Shown in pieces: positions 1-6,444 of a stretch of 7,682 nt of DNA. The notes under the pieces were generated by a model that did not search any database, was not told the origin of the DNA, and saw nothing but the letters and a program-made list of their open reading frames with translations. Source of the stretch: Thiotrichales bacterium HSG1 (lineage in GTDB: Bacteria > Pseudomonadota > Gammaproteobacteria > Beggiatoales > Beggiatoaceae); NCBI GenBank assembly GCA_030378125.1, contig JAUCGN010000041.1, forward strand, positions 1-7,682, given 5' to 3'. A program made the translations under genes and the position numbers. The first letter of the stretch is position 1. The number at the start of each line of letters is the position of its first letter.

Positions 1-168
1 TCATAATTTCTGTAAAAATTAAAGTATAAAATTACAATGCTAAGTTGCATAAAGGAATTATGTAATTTTAAAATATAAATTATATGTATATTAAATTTAA
101 TTATTTATATAGTAACTTATTGTATTTGAAATGTTTCATAATATGATGATCTTGTCAATGCGTAAGTC
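1..168. other. AT-rich sequence without a recognisable gene
   Basis: This stretch is very AT-rich, with many short A/T runs, and I see no convincing reading frame, RNA gene or hairpin in it. It lies downstream of the reverse-strand gene remnant at 169-360. Near its right edge is TGCGTAAGTCCTA (about 160-171); the reverse complement, TAGGACTTACGCA, resembles the ends of some insertion sequences I recall from cyanobacteria and filamentous bacteria, but no partner end or transposase is visible. Confidence 0.5.
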
Positions 169-360
169 CTATACTTGTTTAAAAATGACTAAGATATTTT
201 CTGGCATATATTCATGAGCGATTTCGTTTCTTAAGGTTCGACATTGAATAAATTGTTGTGCTTCTTTGATAAGTCCTCTCTTTTCAGCACGGTTAATTCT
301 ATCTAATAAGGTATCTGGCATTTCTAATTCAATTTCATCAATTAAACGAATACTAGATTT
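169..360 (-). pseudogene. 3' remnant of a HEPN-like protein gene
   Basis: On the minus strand a frame of 63 residues is open from 360 down to a TAG at 169-171. It reads like real protein: a helical stretch with MPDTLLDRINRAEKRGLI, then CRTLRNEIAHEYMPENI. R-N-E-I-A-H (residues 44-49) fits the RX4-6H motif of HEPN domains, which occur in RNase toxins and in partners of minimal nucleotidyltransferases. An in-frame TAA lies directly upstream (361-363) and the sequence beyond is AT-rich and not protein-like, so the N-terminal part seems lost. The first in-frame Met would leave only about 50 residues, with no clear ribosome binding site. No nucleotidyltransferase partner is visible. I read it as a truncated, probably inactive gene. 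The HEPN assignment rests on one motif and its helical context; a short intact gene is less likely. Confidence 0.5.
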
Positions 361-497
361 TTATAATAATTATTTATCAGACCTAAATTGTAGTTTTTTA
401 TTTTATTATTTGTCAAGTATTTATAAAATATTTTTTTATTTCCTGACATTTTTGTTTTTTGGTGGGTTTGTATGAGTGAGAGTCGCAAAACTTAACT
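361..497. other. AT-rich intergenic sequence
   Basis: Long T-rich runs between the gene remnant and the first REP block. I see no gene, tRNA or convincing promoter. A plus-strand frame across 266-475 is mostly the antisense of the HEPN-like remnant followed by phenylalanine-rich low-complexity sequence, and is not credible as a protein. Confidence 0.5.
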
Positions 498-540
498 TAT
501 TCTTGTTATTCTCGTTATTCTCGTTCCCACATATTCTCGT
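498..540 (+). repeat. 9-bp tandem stutter leading into the REP left end
   Basis: TATTCTTGT (498-506) is followed by TATTCTCGT at 507-515 and 516-524. A fourth copy at 532-540 follows the 7-base insert TCCCACA. The last two copies run into TCCCACA, the start of the left terminal hairpin of the REP element. The result is a truncated end stub (520-531) immediately in front of the complete unit that begins at 536. Confidence 0.75.
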
Positions 541-657
541 TCCCACATGCTATGTGGGAATGCAGGAACACCGCGCTGCGGTGCGAGTGTGTTGGATTGT
601 GTTATACGCTCCGTGGCACGGAGGTTAGGCGTTACCACGTGGCACGTGGGAACGAGA
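536..657 (+). repeat. REP/BIME-like four-hairpin element, unit 1
   Basis: A 122-bp GC-rich unit with inverted ends CTCGTTCCCAC and GTGGGAACGAG. It holds four perfect hairpins with three-base loops. H1 has arms TTCCCACAT/ATGTGGGAA and loop GCT. H2 has CACCGC/GCGGTG and loop GCT. H3 has CTCCGT/ACGGAG and loop GGC. H4 has CCACGT/ACGTGG and loop GGC. The right half is an approximate reverse complement of the left half (H4 mirrors H1, H3 mirrors H2), so the whole is a paired REP, as in bacterial interspersed mosaic elements. Confidence 0.9.
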
Positions 658-669
658 TTACGATATTGT

Positions 670-791
670 CTCGTCCCCACATGCTATGTGGGAATGTAGG
701 AATACCGCGCTGCGGTGCGAGTATGTTGGATTGTGTTATACGCTCCGTAGCACGGAGGTTAGGCGTTACCACGTGGCACGTGGGAACGAGA
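670..791 (+). repeat. REP/BIME-like four-hairpin element, unit 2
   Basis: A direct copy of unit 1, also 122 bp, 12 bp downstream (period 134). I count five differences by eye, all transitions, and none breaks a stem in H3 or H4: the H3 change (GGC to AGC) is in the loop. One difference in H1 (CGTTCCC to CGTCCCC) and one at the edge of H2 (AACACC to AATACC) fall at stem edges. The unit ends 50 bp before the start codon of the large exported-protein gene, so it may lie in that gene's leader or just upstream of its promoter. Confidence 0.9.
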
Positions 792-793
792 TT

Positions 794-809
794 ATACCGC
801 TGCGGTGTG
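794..809 (+). repeat. Decayed H2 fragment of the REP element
   Basis: TACCGCTGCGGTG matches hairpin H2 of the units just upstream (TACCGCGCTGCGGTG in unit 2) with two bases, GC, deleted. It follows unit 2 by two bases and looks like a slipped or truncated extra copy. Its stem is reduced to about four pairs and the T-run downstream is about ten bases away, so it is not a good intrinsic terminator. Confidence 0.6.
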
Positions 810-830
810 GGTGTGATTTTTTTTATTTTT

Positions 831-834
831 GGAG
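831..834 (+). promoter_or_regulatory. Ribosome binding site of the S8/LamG gene
   Basis: GGAG lies seven bases before the ATG at 842 and directly after a T-rich run. It decides the start: the frame is open further up, to an ATG at 686 inside REP unit 2, but that start has no such site and would bury the signal peptide. Confidence 0.8.
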
Positions 835-841
835 ATTAGTT

Positions 842-901
842 ATGAAACTTAAAGTTGGTAGTATGGTGTTGGGGTTGTGTTTGGCTAGCTCAGGTTGGGC
901 G
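842..901 (+). other. Signal peptide of the S8/LamG protein
   Basis: Residues 1-20 have a short basic start (MKLK), a hydrophobic core (MVLGLCLA) and SSGWA before Glu-Pro, a normal signal peptidase I site. The Cys in the core is not in a proper lipobox, because the residue before it is Leu, so a lipoprotein is unlikely. Confidence 0.8.
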
Positions 902-3900
902 GAGCCGACTATATCTCAGGATGTACTTGATGCTATTGCTTCGGATGGTTCGGTGCGAGTTATGGCTCGGTTGGATGTGCCGTTTACGCCGGAAGGTGAG
1001 TTGTCGGAGGCTGAGAGGTTGGCTCAGAGGTCGCTGATTGCGGATGCTCAGGGTAGTTTTGAGGCTGAGTTGAGGCGTGGTATTAATAATGGGGGGATTG
1101 ATGACCCAAGTGGTGTTGGTGGTACTATTTCGTTGATTAATAAGGCGATTAAGTTTGAGACTGTGCCTTATGTGGCGATGCAGGTGACTGGTGTGTCGTT
1201 GAGTGCGATGTTGAATGATGATTCTGTGGCTAGGATAAGTTTGGATCGGCCGGATGATGCAAGTTTGACTAGTGGTCTGAAGGTGATTGGGGCTGATGTG
1301 GTTCATGCTGGTGGCAATACTGGGGCTGGTCAGACTGTTGCTGTGGTTGGTAGTGGTGTGGATGGTTTACCTAATGTGTTGAGTGAGCATGAGGCTTGTT
1401 TTTCTACTACTGATGATACTAAATATGCTAGTACAGTTTGCCCTGATAAGTCTATTGAACAGAAGGGGATTGGTGCTGGTGCGGCTTGTAAAGCATCTAA
1501 GTGTGATCATGAGACTAAAGTTGCTAAGGTTTTAACTGCTGTTGCTCCTGATGTTAGTTTAATTCCAGTACAAGTATATTCACAGTTTGAATGGCAGAAT
1601 TGTAATGGTTCGCCAGCTCCTTGTGGTCGAAGTTTTCAGAGTGATCAGGTTCGGGCTTTGGAGTATTTGTTGAAGTTGAAGCAGGATGGGGTTGATATTT
1701 CTGCGGTTAATTTGAGTCTGAATGGTGGTGTGAAGCAGGCTGGTAGTTGTGATGATGATAGTCGGAAGGAGTCGGTGGATAATTTGTTGTCGGTTGGTGT
1801 GGTGACGATTGCTTCGGCTGGGAATCAGGGTTTTGCTGATGGTGTACAGGCTCCGGCTTGTATTTCTTCGGTGGTTGCGGTTGGGGCGACTGATGTTTCT
1901 GGTGGTATTGCGGAGTTTTCTAATCGTGGTGGTGAGTTGGATTTGTTGGCTCCGGGTGTGATGTCTGTTGATGGTGAGGATTTACAGGGTACTTCTTATG
2001 CGGCTCCGATGGTTGCGGGGAGTTATGCTTTGGTGAGGGCTGCTAGACCTGATGCTGATGTTGCTGAAGTTATGGGTTTGTTGAAGGATTCTGGGCAGGA
2101 TGTTGATGGTAAACAATGGATTGCCAATTTAAACGCAATTGTAGGTAGATCATGTAGTTCTTTTGGTTATGGTTGGAGTCAGTTCGCATATGATGGAAGA
2201 TCAAATATTCATTTTTGCAAGCAAACAACAACTAGTAACCCAACTACTGGCTTGATTAACGTTCGAGGATTTGCCCCAGGACACATAAATTGTTCTACTA
2301 AATTTGGTAGTGGATGGAAAAACTTCGCTTATGATGGAATGGCAAAAATCACTTTTTGCATGAAGAAAGGAAATGTTAATAATAAATATATTACTGATGT
2401 AAATGCTTTTCAAGGTAATGCAAAGTGTGAAGGCCGATTCAATGGTAAGAATTGGAAAAGAGTGATTTACAACGGATATTCTGTAATAACTTTTTGTGCT
2501 AAATTTTCTGAACAAGTGGAACAACAGGTTATTAATTTAAAGGTAATTCAACCTGTTCAACATACTCTAACAGTTACAAAAACCGTCAATGGAACCATAA
2601 CCACCACCGACAATACCATTAATTGTGGTGAAACCTGCCAAGCTGACTATGAAGTTGATAGTACAGTTACCTTAACAGCAATTCCAGAAACAGGTTATAC
2701 ATTTACTAATTGGACTGGTGATTGTTCTGGTACTTCTGCAACAACAACTGTTACTTTGGATTCAGCTAAAAGTTGTGAAGCTGTTTTTGAAAAATCTGAA
2801 GCTCCAACCACATTAGAACTAGTACAACAAGCATATTGCCGTGTATTAGAAAGACCCGTTGATGATAGTGGACGTGTAACTCATGTCAATTATTTGAATT
2901 CTGGAAATTCTGTTAAGGACTTGATGCGTGTATTGTTACTTTCAGCAGAACATAAACAACGTTTTTATGATGGTAAAACAACTGAAGTTTTGCTTAAAAC
3001 TATGTTTGATCATATTCTTGCACGAGAAACTGATCCATCTGGTTTAAATGCTTGGATTAATGCTATGGATGTTGAAGGTTGGTCATGGGATACAGTTATT
3101 AATACTATACTTGATGAGCCTATGTCAAGAGAATATGATACAAGATTTGGTAATGACACTGTTCCCGGTAATGGTCGTATTGGATGTGGTGAGGATAATA
3201 TTGAATTGCCAGAACCTGTTTCCAGTTGCGATATTGTTAGCGATGGTTTAGTTGCTTGTCTACCATTTTCTGGTAATTCTTTAGATGCTAGTGGTAACAA
3301 CAATCATGGTACTGTATATGGAGGAGCTACTTTAATAACAGATGAATCTGGCAATACAGGTAATGCTTATAGCTTTGATGGTAAAGATGATTATATTCAA
3401 ATACCTAACAATGAATCATTACAATTTGGCTATGATAATTTCACATTCCATAGTATTGTTAAAATGCCCTTAAATAGCAACAAAAAACAGTACAACAAAA
3501 TTTTTGCCAAACCGAGAAATACATCTACAAAAGGTGTTTCACTTTATACTAATTATGCTAAACCATGTTTTCAAAGCATGAGAATTGGCAATGGTGGTAA
3601 TGGTGGAGTTGGATTATGCAGTAAGAAAAAACTCAATGATGATAAATGGCATTATGTTACTGGTATCAGAGAAGGTGATTTAATGAAACTGTACGTTGAT
3701 GGCAATTTTGAAGGTTCTGCTTATGGTGCTTCTGAATTCAATATTTGGTCAACTGAACCGTTAACAATTGCTCATCAAATATCCTCCACTGGAAAATTAC
3801 CATTTAAAGGTGATATATCTGAAGTTAGGGTTTATAATCGTGCCTTATCTGATTCTGAAGTTAAAAAACTTGCTGGTGTTGAAGAACCTGTTGCTACTAA

Positions 3901-6130
3901 TGGCTGTGAAACTGTTAGTGATGGTCTAGTTGCTTGTTATCCATTTCCCGGAGATGCCAAAGACTATAGTGGTAATGGGAATCATGGTACTGAATATGGT
4001 GGTTTAAACTATACTGATGGAAAGATAGGACAGGCCGCCAATTTTGATGGAATAGATGATTACATTAATGTTGCTGATGATGATAGCCTAGATGATACAT
4101 CATATTTGACAATTGCTTTGTGGGTAAACTTTCACTCATTTAATGCTACAGGAACCCACACTAAGAATCTTCTTCCTATAATAAATAAGCATTATAGTAG
4201 CGAAATCAAAGGTAAGAATTCTTACGGTTTATCATTACACAATGAATCTAGGGATATTGATTTTACTACTTTTGACTCACAAAATTTACATGGTGGTGTA
4301 TCTAACTCATTTGGTGGTACACCGGATTCTCCTGAATTAATGTTAAGTCAATGGTATCATTTAGTTGCAATTTTTGATAAAGGGCAAATTAGAATATTTC
4401 TAAATGGAAGTTTAATAACTTCACAAGAAACAAATATTACTCATATTGGAAATTCTCCAGAACCACTAAAAATTGGTGATTGGTTTTATCAGCATAGTGC
4501 GTCTTATCCAATAAGATACTCAACTTTTGAAGGACTTATGGATGATGTCCGCATTTACAACCGTGCCATAACCGAGCAAGAAATCCAAACTCTCTACAAT
4601 CTTGTTCAACCACCAGTTCCAAGTGGCTTAACCGTCACCAAAACTGGCAACGGCAGAGGCAGCATCCTATCTAAAGTCAAAGGCGAAGATTGGACAATTA
4701 ACTGTGGCTCAAACTGTCAACAAGCCAACTACGAATATGCCCCTAATAGCAAACTCATTATCCGAGCATACTCAGACAAAGGCTTTACCTTCAAAGGTTG
4801 GACTGGAGACTGCACAGGTACAAATAGCAAAGTAACCATGACAATTGACTCAGCCAAAACCTGTACCGCTCAATTTGAACCAGAAGATACCGCAAAACAG
4901 CTAACCATCACCAAAACTGGCAATGGCAACATCACCAGCAAAGATGGCTACCTTGACTGCGGAACCACATGTTCAGCCTACTACAAAGCTGATAAAATAG
5001 TTCGTTTACAAGTCACCCCAGCCACCGACAACATATTTATGGGTTGGTCAGGAGACTGCAACGGCCTCAAAACTAGCCAAGTAGTAACTATGGATACAGC
5101 CAAAAACTGCACCGCAACCTTCCAACCACTCGTTGCCGGCAACCAAACATTCACCGTCAACAACACTGGCGAAGTTGGAACCATCAAAATAACCAAAACT
5201 GGTGACAAAAAAGCCAACCTCGTATGTCGTGGCAGAGAAGGCTGCACCCAAGCCCAACATGACTATCAATTTGGCGACAAAGTTAAAGTACAAGCAATCC
5301 CAACTACCAACTTCAAATTTGAAACGGGTAGCGGAGACTGTGACTGGAAACTTGACGACAAAGGCAGAGCATCCGCCACCGTCCTCATGGATTCCGCCAA
5401 AAACTGTACCGCAAACTTTAGCCTACAAGATAATCCAAGTAAGCCAATGTATTTGCTGACTATTCAAACTGGTGGAACTGGTAGTGGCACAGTCAACAAT
5501 CCAGCCCGCATCGACTGCGGCACCGATTGCACAGCTGACCATTACTCAGAAAATACCACAGTTTGGGTCAAAGCAAAACCTGGTTCACTATCCAAATTTG
5601 CTGGCTGGACAGGTGACTGTGAAGGAAAAAATAGTGGCCTAAAAATCACCATGACCAAAGACATGACTTGCACCGTCAACTTCCAAAGCGACTTAGAACT
5701 TATCGCCGACGAAATGATAGAAGCATTCTATGCCAATGGAAAATTAGCAAATGGTAGTTCAGTTGCCGAAGTTTATCCACGAGCAAGCAATGAACCACGA
5801 GTCAAAGAAGCCTTTTGGTTAGCGATGACCGCAATCATGCTAGTTGATCAGCACCTAACTGTCAGCAATACTGAGCAATGGCCAACTCAACTGGATAGCA
5901 TCGAACTGTTACCTAATGATCCAAATGTTGACTATACCAGTAGCATCAAGATAATGGATAGTGAAATCATCGGTATTGAGGTTAAGTTATTAACTGCGGA
6001 TAATACTGAGCAAGAGACTGGAATTGCTATCTATTATAGTGATAATCCTCCTGATAACTCACTAGATGATGGCAGTGGTTGGGGCGTATCTTCAGCTTAT
6101 TTCTCTCGGTATGCTTTTTGGTTACGATAG
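842..6130 (+). CDS. Large exported subtilase-like protein with LamG and InlB-B-like repeat domains
   Basis: This gene encodes 1762 residues, probably exported by Sec. In order: signal peptide 1-20 (hydrophobic core, GWA|EP cleavage); I9-like propeptide about 25-145; S8 subtilisin-like domain about 160-420; three Cys-pair repeats 438-554; an InlB-B-like repeat 574-651; a DUF4214-like region 658-770; LamG-type concanavalin-A-like domains 794-1012 and 1022-1254; four more InlB-B-like repeats 1262-1615; an unrecognised C-terminal domain 1617-1762. In the S8 domain Ser385 (GTSYAAP), Asn328 (SAGNQG) and His223 are present, but the catalytic Asp is Gly170 (VAVVGSGVDG) and the usual HGTHVAG reads HETKVAK, so proteolysis is doubtful. 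I see no autotransporter barrel, LPXTG or PEP-CTERM signal. The many paired cysteines fit an extracellular place. A role in adhesion or glycan/protein binding is inferred from LamG and the repeats. The gene stands alone between REP blocks. Confidence 0.95.
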   Translation: MKLKVGSMVLGLCLASSGWAEPTISQDVLDAIASDGSVRVMARLDVPFTPEGELSEAERLAQRSLIADAQGSFEAELRRGINNGGIDDPSGVGGTISLINKAIKFETVPYVAMQVTGVSLSAMLNDDSVARISLDRPDDASLTSGLKVIGADVVHAGGNTGAGQTVAVVGSGVDGLPNVLSEHEACFSTTDDTKYASTVCPDKSIEQKGIGAGAACKASKCDHETKVAKVLTAVAPDVSLIPVQVYSQFEWQNCNGSPAPCGRSFQSDQVRALEYLLKLKQDGVDISAVNLSLNGGVKQAGSCDDDSRKESVDNLLSVGVVTIASAGNQGFADGVQAPACISSVVAVGATDVSGGIAEFSNRGGELDLLAPGVMSVDGEDLQGTSYAAPMVAGSYALVRAARPDADVAEVMGLLKDSGQDVDGKQWIANLNAIVGRSCSSFGYGWSQFAYDGRSNIHFCKQTTTSNPTTGLINVRGFAPGHINCSTKFGSGWKNFAYDGMAKITFCMKKGNVNNKYITDVNAFQGNAKCEGRFNGKNWKRVIYNGYSVITFCAKFSEQVEQQVINLKVIQPVQHTLTVTKTVNGTITTTDNTINCGETCQADYEVDSTVTLTAIPETGYTFTNWTGDCSGTSATTTVTLDSAKSCEAVFEKSEAPTTLELVQQAYCRVLERPVDDSGRVTHVNYLNSGNSVKDLMRVLLLSAEHKQRFYDGKTTEVLLKTMFDHILARETDPSGLNAWINAMDVEGWSWDTVINTILDEPMSREYDTRFGNDTVPGNGRIGCGEDNIELPEPVSSCDIVSDGLVACLPFSGNSLDASGNNNHGTVYGGATLITDESGNTGNAYSFDGKDDYIQIPNNESLQFGYDNFTFHSIVKMPLNSNKKQYNKIFAKPRNTSTKGVSLYTNYAKPCFQSMRIGNGGNGGVGLCSKKKLNDDKWHYVTGIREGDLMKLYVDGNFEGSAYGASEFNIWSTEPLTIAHQISSTGKLPFKGDISEVRVYNRALSDSEVKKLAGVEEPVATNGCETVSDGLVACYPFPGDAKDYSGNGNHGTEYGGLNYTDGKIGQAANFDGIDDYINVADDDSLDDTSYLTIALWVNFHSFNATGTHTKNLLPIINKHYSSEIKGKNSYGLSLHNESRDIDFTTFDSQNLHGGVSNSFGGTPDSPELMLSQWYHLVAIFDKGQIRIFLNGSLITSQETNITHIGNSPEPLKIGDWFYQHSASYPIRYSTFEGLMDDVRIYNRAITEQEIQTLYNLVQPPVPSGLTVTKTGNGRGSILSKVKGEDWTINCGSNCQQANYEYAPNSKLIIRAYSDKGFTFKGWTGDCTGTNSKVTMTIDSAKTCTAQFEPEDTAKQLTITKTGNGNITSKDGYLDCGTTCSAYYKADKIVRLQVTPATDNIFMGWSGDCNGLKTSQVVTMDTAKNCTATFQPLVAGNQTFTVNNTGEVGTIKITKTGDKKANLVCRGREGCTQAQHDYQFGDKVKVQAIPTTNFKFETGSGDCDWKLDDKGRASATVLMDSAKNCTANFSLQDNPSKPMYLLTIQTGGTGSGTVNNPARIDCGTDCTADHYSENTTVWVKAKPGSLSKFAGWTGDCEGKNSGLKITMTKDMTCTVNFQSDLELIADEMIEAFYANGKLANGSSVAEVYPRASNEPRVKEAFWLAMTAIMLVDQHLTVSNTEQWPTQLDSIELLPNDPNVDYTSSIKIMDSEIIGIEVKLLTADNTEQETGIAIYYSDNPPDNSLDDGSGWGVSSAYFSRYAFWLR
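1319..2101 (+). other. Subtilisin-like S8 domain with degenerate active site
   Basis: Residues about 160-420. Family landmarks are clear: AGQTVAVV before the Asp site, CDHETKVA at the His site, AVNLSLNGG, ASAGNQG with the oxyanion Asn328, LDLLAPG, and GTSYAAPMVAG with Ser385. The Asp site is Gly170 (codon GGT at 1349-1351). At the His site His223 remains, but the following Gly, His and Gly of HGTHVAG are Glu, Lys and Lys. Cys-rich loops (EACFST, TVCPDKS, ACKASKCD) agree with a subgroup of secreted proteobacterial S8 proteins that I recall. Most likely a pseudoprotease, or an enzyme with a changed mechanism. Confidence 0.85.
2153..2503 (+). repeat. Three ~45-residue Cys-pair repeats in the exported protein
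   Basis: Residues 438-554 hold three units with the pattern C-x(3)-FG-x-GW-x(2)-FAYDG-x(3)-I-x-FC. The Cys pairs are 438/459, 484/506 and 529/552, spaced 21, 22 and 23 residues, with a unit period of 45-46. The third unit is more diverged (RVIYNG for FAYDG). Each pair probably makes one disulphide in a small beta-rich module. I do not recognise the family. Confidence 0.8.
2561..2790 (+). repeat. InlB-B-like (bacterial) repeat 1
   Basis: Residues about 574-651. It follows the pattern LTVTKTxNGT, NCGxxC, YxVDSTVTLTA, GYTFTNWTGDC, T-x-DSAKSCEAVFE. This is the divergent InlB B-repeat type, with a CGxxC pair plus two later cysteines. It stands apart from the four C-terminal copies, with the DUF4214-like and LamG regions between. 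Confidence 0.8.
2813..3150 (+). other. DUF4214-like region
   Basis: Residues about 658-770 hold two helical half-repeats: AYCRVLERPVDDSGRVTHVNY ending in LLLSAEHKQRF in the first, and MFDHILARETDPSGLNAWINA ending in LDEPMSREY in the second. The pattern (Y/F-x-x-IL-x-R-x-x-DxxG, then S-x-E-x-x-x-RF) fits DUF4214, a domain common in large secreted bacterial proteins. The role is not established. Confidence 0.65.
3221..4603 (+). repeat. Duplicated LamG-type domains
   Basis: Residues 794-1012 and 1022-1254 are two concanavalin-A-like (LamG) domains. Both begin with a Cys-flanked VSDGLVAC.PF block, then D.SGN.NHGT.YGG, FDG.DDYI and W(H/Y)...G, and end with (D/E)VR(I/V)YNRA. The opening blocks are also similar at DNA level (around 3235-3325 and 3914-4005), which points to internal duplication. 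Such domains usually bind glycans or proteins outside the cell. Confidence 0.85.
4625..5686 (+). repeat. Four tandem InlB-B-like repeats
   Basis: Residues 1262-1347, 1352-1429, about 1446-1528 and 1537-1615. Copies 1, 2 and 4 keep CGxxC (CGSNC, CGTTC, CGTDC) and GW(T/S)GDC near the middle. The third is diverged: C-RGREG-C in place of CGxxC, and the Trp before GDC lost (ETGSGDC). Each unit ends with a D(S/T)AK.C or D.TC turn and an aromatic strand (AQFEP, ATFQP, ANFSL, VNFQ). Probably a stalk of small disulphide-bonded beta modules. Confidence 0.85.
5690..6127 (+). other. Unrecognised C-terminal domain of the exported protein
   Basis: Residues 1617-1762 do not match a family I know. The first part is probably helical (LIADEMIEAFYANGKL, then EAFWLAMTAIMLVDQHL). 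The second has alternating beta-like stretches and ends SSAYFSRYAFWLR. It has no cysteine, unlike the repeats before it. The aromatic end could be a sorting or anchoring signal, but this is a guess. Confidence 0.5.
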
Positions 6131-6146
6131 AGTATAATTGTCTTAA

Positions 6147-6180
6147 ATACGCTCCGTAGCAATGTGTTACCCTCTCGTCC
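6147..6180 (+). repeat. Decayed right half of a REP element plus end stub
   Basis: ATACGCTCCGTAGCA matches the left arm and loop of H3. The right arm of H3 is deleted, and TGTTACC (the start of H4) follows directly. CTCTCGTCC (6172-6180) is then an extra left-end stub in front of the complete unit at 6183. The fragment begins 17 bases after the stop codon of the large gene. Confidence 0.65.
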
Positions 6181-6182
6181 CT

Positions 6183-6295
6183 CTCGTTCCCACATGCTAT
6201 GTGGGAATGCAATAACACCGCGCTGCGGTGCGAATATGGTAATACGCTCCGTGGCACGGAGATCAGGAGTTACCACGTAGCACGTGGGAACTAGA
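6183..6295 (+). repeat. REP/BIME-like four-hairpin element, unit 3
   Basis: 113 bp, the same order H1-H2-H3-H4 as units 1 and 2, but with a shorter spacer between H2 and H3 and a changed right end (GGGAACTAGA in place of GGGAACGAGA). H4 has loop AGC. It is followed by a GAGAGAGA-TATATATA tail that is duplicated after unit 4. It could stabilise or end the transcript of the large gene upstream. Confidence 0.9.
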
Positions 6296-6315
6296 GAGAG
6301 AGAATATATATACTT

Positions 6316-6428
6316 CTCGTTCCCACATGCCATGTGGGAATGTAGGGACACCGCGCTGCGGTGCGAATATAGTAATACTCTCCGTAGCACGGAGATCAGG
6401 TGTTACCACGTAGCACGTGGGAACTAGA
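6316..6428 (+). repeat. REP/BIME-like four-hairpin element, unit 4
   Basis: 113 bp, a direct copy of unit 3 at a period of 133 bp, with about nine differences by eye. The H1 loop is GCC here. Its right end and the GAGAGAGA-TATATATA tail run straight into the start codon of the transposase gene: the tract shared with unit 3 continues to 6445, the A of the ATG. Confidence 0.9.
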
Positions 6429-6435
6429 GAGAGAG
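6427..6435 (+). promoter_or_regulatory. Ribosome binding site of the transposase gene, inside the repeat tail
   Basis: AGAGAGAGA lies about nine bases before the ATG at 6445 and offers GAGAG to the anti-Shine-Dalgarno. It is part of the duplicated REP tail (the same tract follows unit 3). H4 of unit 4 ends only a few bases upstream, so a protein bound to that hairpin could hinder initiation. Confidence 0.55.
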
Positions 6436-6444
6436 AATATATAT

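Noticed and set aside
498..809. CRISPR array
   Set aside because: The units are self-complementary, 113-140 bp, vary in sequence and have no regular unique spacers; no cas genes are nearby. They are REP/BIME-type elements.
794..827. Intrinsic terminator before the large gene
   Set aside because: The stem is only about four pairs, the T-run starts about ten bases later, and the site is in the leader of the gene. It is better explained as a decayed H2.
552..839. Small plus-strand protein across REP units 1 and 2
   Set aside because: It consists entirely of translated repeat and appears only because the element has few stops in that frame. The same applies to the minus-strand frames at 492-680, 6027-6390 and 6263-6487.
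686..841. N-terminal extension of the large gene from an ATG inside REP unit 2
   Set aside because: It would place 52 residues of translated repeat before a good signal peptide, and the GGAG at 831-834 clearly serves the ATG at 842.
842..901. Lipoprotein signal for the large protein
   Set aside because: The Cys in LGLC is preceded by Leu, which does not fit a lipobox, while GWA before Glu-Pro is a good signal peptidase I site.
890..1306. Minus-strand frame of 138 residues opposite the S8 gene
   Set aside because: It is antisense to a clear coding region and is low-complexity (rich in T, H, R, N), as expected opposite a G/T-rich strand. The frames at 2201-2524, 3010-3303 and 4981-5293 are antisense shadows too.
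5690..6130. Autotransporter barrel, PEP-CTERM or LPXTG anchor at the C-terminus
   Set aside because: The domain is too short and of the wrong pattern for a barrel, and neither a PEP motif with a membrane helix and basic tail nor an LPXTG motif is present.
6400..6444. GTG start for the transposase 45 bases further upstream
   Set aside because: The added residues are only translated H4 and its tail, and the RAYT family normally begins near MGRSRYK.
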